A stretch of 9,831 nucleotides of DNA from NCBI GenBank assembly GCA_020249025.1, contig JADCGM010000207.1:1-9831 (forward strand), in the 5' to 3' direction. A program made the position numbers and the translations under genes. The notes under the pieces are model-generated. The model searched no databases. It worked only from the letters and a program-made list of their open reading frames with translations, and was not told the DNA's origin. Shown piece after piece: positions 8,744 to 9,831 of the stretch (positions within the stretch are counted from its first letter, which is position 1; each line of letters starts with the position of its first letter). Source of the DNA: Alphaproteobacteria bacterium. GTDB lineage: Bacteria > Pseudomonadota > Alphaproteobacteria > Sphingomonadales > Sphingomonadaceae.

Positions 8744-9333
8744 AGGTCGGCTTGCTCGGCGGGTCGTTCAATCCGGCGCATGAGGGGCACCGGCACATCA
8801 GTCTCGAGGCGATCCGGCGGCTGGGTCTCGACGAGGTCTGGTGGCTGGTCAGCCCTCAGAATCCGTTGAAATCCGCCGAGGGCATGGCGCCGCTGGCCGC
8901 CCGCCTCGGCTCGGCCCGGCGGGTTGCGCGGCACCCCCGCATCAAGCCAACCGCGATCGAGACCGAGCTCGGGACCCGCTTTGCGATCGATACGGTGGCG
9001 GCGCTGCAACGGCGGTGGCCGCATGTGCGTTTCGTGTGGGTGATGGGCGCCGACAATCTGCTGCAGTTCCACCGCTGGAAACGCTGGCGCGCGCTGGCCC
9101 GGCGCGTTCCGATTGCGGTCGTCGCGCGTCCGCACTACATTGGCGACAGCCCCTTCGCCCCGGCGATGGCGTGGCTGCGGCGGTTTCGCCACGGCCCGGC
9201 GCGTGTAAAGCAGTGGACGACATGGAGGCTTCCGGCGATCGTGATCCTTCCCATCCGGCTCAGCCCCCTGTCCGCCACCGCGATTCGCGCGCGCACCCCC
9301 GACTGGGCGAAAGGGCTGACGCAACGGACCTGA
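8740..9333 (+). CDS. nadD: Nicotinate-nucleotide adenylyltransferase
   Basis: NadD joins nicotinate mononucleotide and ATP to give nicotinate adenine dinucleotide and pyrophosphate, the penultimate step to NAD. The 197-residue product starts MKVGLLGGSFNPAHEGH, with the nucleotidyltransferase HxGH motif at residues 14-17. It also has VSPQNPLK (37-44), WVMGADNLLQFHRW (100-113) and a C-terminal SATAIR (178-183) corresponding to the family SSTxIR motif. Length is close to that of E. coli NadD (213). The start overlaps the proA stop by four bases (ATGA), which fixes it. Its stop lies 11 bases before rsfS. Neighbourhood with rsfS and rlmH is the common bacterial nadD-rsfS-rlmH arrangement. Confidence 0.97.
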   Translation: MKVGLLGGSFNPAHEGHRHISLEAIRRLGLDEVWWLVSPQNPLKSAEGMAPLAARLGSARRVARHPRIKPTAIETELGTRFAIDTVAALQRRWPHVRFVWVMGADNLLQFHRWKRWRALARRVPIAVVARPHYIGDSPFAPAMAWLRRFRHGPARVKQWTTWRLPAIVILPIRLSPLSATAIRARTPDWAKGLTQRT

Positions 9334-9338
9334 GAGGA
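9333..9338 (+). promoter_or_regulatory. Ribosome binding site that fixes a TTG start for rsfS
   Basis: AGAGGA at 9333-9338 lies six bases before TTG at 9345 and shares its first A with the nadD TGA stop. It is the best Shine-Dalgarno match near this junction and decides the start of the next gene, since no ATG or GTG stands at suitable spacing. Confidence 0.8.
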
Positions 9339-9344
9339 CCACGC

Positions 9345-9749
9345 TTGCCGAGTACCCACGCCGCCGCCACCGCGGCCGCACCGATCCCGCCGGCCGCGTC
9401 CGACGCGGAGGTCGAACAGCTTCACAACATCGTGATGACGTCGCTCGACGACGACCAGGCGGTCGAGGTCGTGTCGATCCCGCTCGCGGGGAAGACGACG
9501 ATCGCCGACTACATGGTCATCTGCAGCGGCCGCTCGACCCGTCAGGTCGCGTCGATGGCGCAGAAGCTCGCCGAGAAGATCAAGGGCGAGCTCGGGCGCA
9601 ACGTGAAAATCGAGGGTCTGCCGACCGCCGACTGGGTGCTGCTCGATGCGCAGGACGTCATCGTCCACATCTTCCGGCCCGAGGTGCGCAGCTTCTACAA
9701 TCTCGAGAAGATGTGGGCGTTCGACGGCGGCGCGCCGACGACCCACTGA
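9345..9749 (+). CDS. rsfS: Ribosomal silencing factor RsfS (RsfA/Iojap family)
   Basis: RsfS binds L14 on the 50S subunit and blocks joining with 30S, lowering translation in starvation. From the TTG at 9345 the product has 134 residues: an Ala/Pro-rich lead (1-20) and the Iojap domain (about 22-125). The domain shows DDDQAVEVVSIPLAGKTTIADYMVI in pieces at 35-59, followed by CSGRSTRQV (60-68), EGLPTADWVLLDAQDVIVHIF (begins 90) and RSFYNLEKMW (115-124). The frame is open upstream, but that part lies within nadD. The next in-frame ATG, at 9435, would remove the first helix of the domain (AEVEQLHNIV), so the TTG with its strong ribosome binding site is preferred. E. coli RsfS has 105 residues; the extra length is the N-terminal lead. 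Confidence 0.93.
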   Translation: MPSTHAAATAAAPIPPAASDAEVEQLHNIVMTSLDDDQAVEVVSIPLAGKTTIADYMVICSGRSTRQVASMAQKLAEKIKGELGRNVKIEGLPTADWVLLDAQDVIVHIFRPEVRSFYNLEKMWAFDGGAPTTH

Positions 9750-9750
9750 T

Positions 9751-9831
9751 GTGAAGCTCCACATCGTCGCGCGCGGGCGCATCGGGCGCAGTCCCGAGGC
9801 CGATCTCGTCGAGCGCTATCTGAAGCGCATC
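9751..9831 (+). CDS. rlmH: 23S rRNA pseudouridine-1915 N3-methyltransferase RlmH (N-terminus only)
   Basis: The 27 codons to the right edge read MKLHIVARGRIGRSPEADLV followed by ERYLKRI, if the first codon GTG is read as Met. This matches the N-terminus of the SPOUT-fold RlmH family, which methylates pseudouridine 1915 in helix 69 of 23S rRNA using S-adenosylmethionine. About 115-130 residues, including the knot and SAM site, lie outside the window. The GTG is one base after the rsfS stop; an ATG two bases earlier is followed at once by TGA and cannot be used. No ribosome binding site is clear, so translation probably depends on ribosomes ending rsfS. Confidence 0.88.
   Translation, partial: MKLHIVARGRIGRSPEADLVERYLKRI

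Noticed and set aside
7894..9333. A 479-residue frame ending as NadD
   Set aside because: The upstream part is the shifted frame of proA; true NadD sequence starts at ATG 8740 with the ATGA overlap.
8841..9749. A 302-residue frame ending as RsfS
   Set aside because: The first 168 codons are the shifted frame of nadD; the ribosome binding site and the domain boundary point to TTG 9345.

Overview
The window is ordinary, very GC-rich alphaproteobacterial chromosome. The proteins (a TonB-dependent receptor of the DGASSQYGSDAIAG type, an L21 with an Ala/Lys-rich tail, a short Obg) and the gene order rplU-rpmA ... obg-proB-proA-nadD-rsfS-rlmH suggest a sphingomonad (order Sphingomonadales). That assignment comes from recognition of families and synteny, not from a search.

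Layout. Bases 1-2121 (minus strand) hold the N-terminal 707 residues of a TonB-dependent outer-membrane receptor whose C-terminus lies beyond the left edge. Bases 2122-2383 are a divergent intergenic region with a convincing rplU promoter on the plus strand. Everything from 2384 to the right edge reads on the plus strand: rplU (L21), rpmA (L27), a hairpin-rich intergenic region ending in a strong intrinsic terminator, a GNAT acetyltransferase, a membrane PAS/HisKA_2 histidine kinase, then a tightly packed run of obg, proB, proA, nadD, rsfS and the first 27 codons of rlmH. No stretch over 300 bases lacks a gene, and I see no RNA gene, mobile element or CRISPR array.

How the genes work together. 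Five of the ten genes serve the large ribosomal subunit: L21 and L27 are parts of it, Obg is a 50S-assembly GTPase, RsfS is a 50S silencing factor and RlmH is a 23S rRNA methyltransferase. Between them sit the first two steps of proline synthesis (ProB, ProA) and the NaMN adenylyltransferase of NAD synthesis (NadD). Junctions from obg onward overlap or nearly touch (16-nt overlap, two 4-nt ATGA overlaps, 11-nt gap, 1-nt gap), so this is almost certainly one translationally coupled operon. The last two genes appear to start with TTG and GTG.

I found no undescribed multi-gene system. The points most worth a second look are the hairpins after rpmA, which contain mutually exclusive 13-bp pairings, and the orphan sensor kinase directly upstream of obg.
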